Source: Arion vulgaris (lineage: Eukaryota; Mollusca; Gastropoda; Stylommatophora; Arionidae). From it: DNA of 64,000 nucleotides. The translations under genes and the position numbers were made by a program. Within the stretch, counting starts at the first letter, position 1, and each line of letters opens with the position of its first letter. The stretch spans positions 667,501 to 731,500 of the forward strand of contig CM036769.1 in assembly GCA_020796225.1 (NCBI GenBank). The letters are read 5' to 3'. Shown piece after piece: positions 62,905 to 64,000 of the stretch. The notes beneath the pieces are model-generated. The model made no database searches. It was not told the DNA's origin and saw nothing but the letters and a program-made list of their open reading frames with translations.

Positions 62905-63365
62905 ATCATCATCATCTAGTAGCTTGTCCTGAGCAGAACTTTGTCACCTTAACAGTTCTTTGTGATTTTTTTCTCTCTCTCTCTCATAGGACAGATGTCC
63001 TGCCTCTGCAGACGTCATGTTCAGACCATCAGTTACATCCTGAATCCATCTTCTCCATGGTCTGCCTCTTCTGCTCTTTGCCAGTATGCCTCCTTCCATG
63101 ATGGTCTTCTCCAGTTCTTCTTGTCTCTTTTTATGCCCAAAATACTTCAATTTTCTTATTTGTAGCATCAGCCAGTTTTCTTTGATTTTGAGTTCCTTCT
63201 AGACATTAGTTCATCTATTTGTTCTCTTCTCTGTCCAAGATATACGGAGGACTCTTCTGTGACACTTATATTCAAAAGCACATATATATTTTCTCACTGC
63301 CTTGTTTAATGTCCATGCTACACACCCATACGTTGCCATTGGGAACATGAATGCTCTTAATTAAA
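62905..63365 (-). pseudogene. Lb LINE 3' coding end, unexpanded
   Basis: Plus strand CATCATCATCATCTAGTAG tail, then antisense of MEGGILAKSRRGRPWRRW, IQDVTDGLNMTSAEAG and, further, KYFGHKKRQEELEKTI. TTGTTCTCTTCTCTGTCC is single. It is the best reference for the Lb end in this window. Confidence 0.83.
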
Positions 63366-63870
63366 TCCAACATAGATACAATAAAGCAAAAATGTATAGA
63401 ACAAATCAGACCAATTTTGAAATGCAAACATATCAACATGAAAACTTCAAGAACATTGTACAACACAAACTTTCTCTCCATGTTATGCTACTATAGTACA
63501 CAACATGGATGCTCACATCAAGAGATAGAAGAACAGAGATGAAGTGTCTACGTAGACTGCTGGGGGTAACAAGAAGACACCGGTTTAGAAATGAAGACAT
63601 TATGAACAAAGTGGGTACAACATCAGTACTGAACTTCATTAAAAAACAAACAAATGAAATGGTTCAGCCACATAAGCAGATTACTAACAGACAGTGCGCC
63701 TCAAAGAGCAATGCTAGTCCGATATAGTAGATACAAAGTCAAAGGATGTCCACGCAAAAGGTGAACTCAGAAATAGCAGAGACGGTAAAAAGAACATTAT
63801 TTAAGAAGCGCAGACAATAGCCCGTTCTATAAATCTCTCCATATCTCGACGCTTTGAGGGAAAACAGGAT
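63355..63870 (+). pseudogene. Lg LINE C-terminal region, unexpanded reference copy
   Basis: IRPILKCKHINMKTSRTLYN, then EMKCLRRLLGVTRRHRFRNE, DIMNKVGTTSVLNFIKKQTN, a frameshift, and HKQITNRQCASKSNASPI in frame overlap, finishing with AKGEL-type residues and the 3' end CTCCATATCTCGACGCTTTG, AGGGAAAACAGGATTAG. Both segments amplified in other Lg copies are single here. Confidence 0.82.
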
Positions 63871-63919
63871 TAGAGAAATGTAGTGTACGAGTAGTCTCTA
63901 AGCAAATTTGCCATCAATT

Positions 63920-64000
63920 TCGTCATCAATCGATGTGTTCTGCTGATGCAGGCCTTATGTAACCTGTAAAATTACGAGAGAAATACCAAATATATACAGC
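63920..64000 (+). mobile_element. La LINE 3' end fragment at window edge
   Basis: CAGGCCTTATGTAACCTG, AAATTACGAGAGAAAT is a diverged La terminus. It continues to the window end or stops just before it. Confidence 0.5.

Overview
This 64 kb window is eukaryotic repeat DNA. I see no host protein-coding gene, no rRNA gene, no free-standing tRNA gene and no bacterial or phage content. It consists of broken non-LTR retrotransposons (LINEs), short tRNA-like retroposons (SINEs), a few non-autonomous DNA transposons and an extreme load of minisatellites. By hand tally, tandem arrays with units of 8-81 bp and the pyrimidine blocks cover roughly 23-25 kb, well over a third of the window. The LINE types (RTE-like and I-like) and the mixture with SINEs, a Helitron and hAT and piggyBac-like MITEs suggest an invertebrate animal. 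A mollusc is my best guess, at low confidence and without a database search.

Family names used in the entries are mine. La: RTE-like LINE with an (ATT)n tail. Lb: RTE-like LINE with a (GAT)n tail. Lg: LINE with FADDQ-type reverse transcriptase and a C-terminal KWFGH motif. Ld: LINE with a 'GGTxxDVK' and 'WNPQGxR' C-terminal region. Le: I-like LINE with endonuclease, reverse transcriptase and RNase H. SA, SB, SC, SD, SE and SF are SINE families. K is an unclassified dispersed repeat.

Layout. 0-4 kb: an La copy split by a 2.8 kb unknown insertion that carries a 34-copy array. 4-9.6 kb: Lb, then an Lg copy holding a 1.8 kb internal array, an SF SINE and a 1.6 kb array. 9.7-12.5 kb: pyrimidine-rich arrays. 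12.5-24 kb: SINEs and fragments of La, Lg, Ld and Le, nearly all touching arrays. 24-31 kb: SF copies, a Helitron, a hAT MITE, and an RNase H LINE. 31-41.4 kb: large arrays, SD, SA and SB SINEs, and the longest uninterrupted Lg reading frame. 41.8-54.7 kb: Lb copies, SINEs, a piggyBac-like MITE, arrays and a second hAT MITE. 54.7-58.3 kb: the most complete LINE (Le, minus strand). 58.3-64 kb: a nest of SD, K and SF, a 2.3 kb array of 13-bp units, then Lg and Lb fragments.

The main observation is the relation between arrays and retroelements. Many arrays can be traced to a definite LINE or SINE sequence. Their unit is a stretch of LINE coding DNA, a LINE C-terminus with its stop codon, or a SINE terminus, and sister copies in the same window keep that stretch as a single copy. 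All four SA SINEs have an array at their 3' end. At least three Lg copies carry expansions or duplications in the same short coding segment. I infer that minisatellites here repeatedly arise inside, or at the ends of, retroposons. The long open frames in these arrays (for example 593-608 residues) are artefacts of stop-free repeats.
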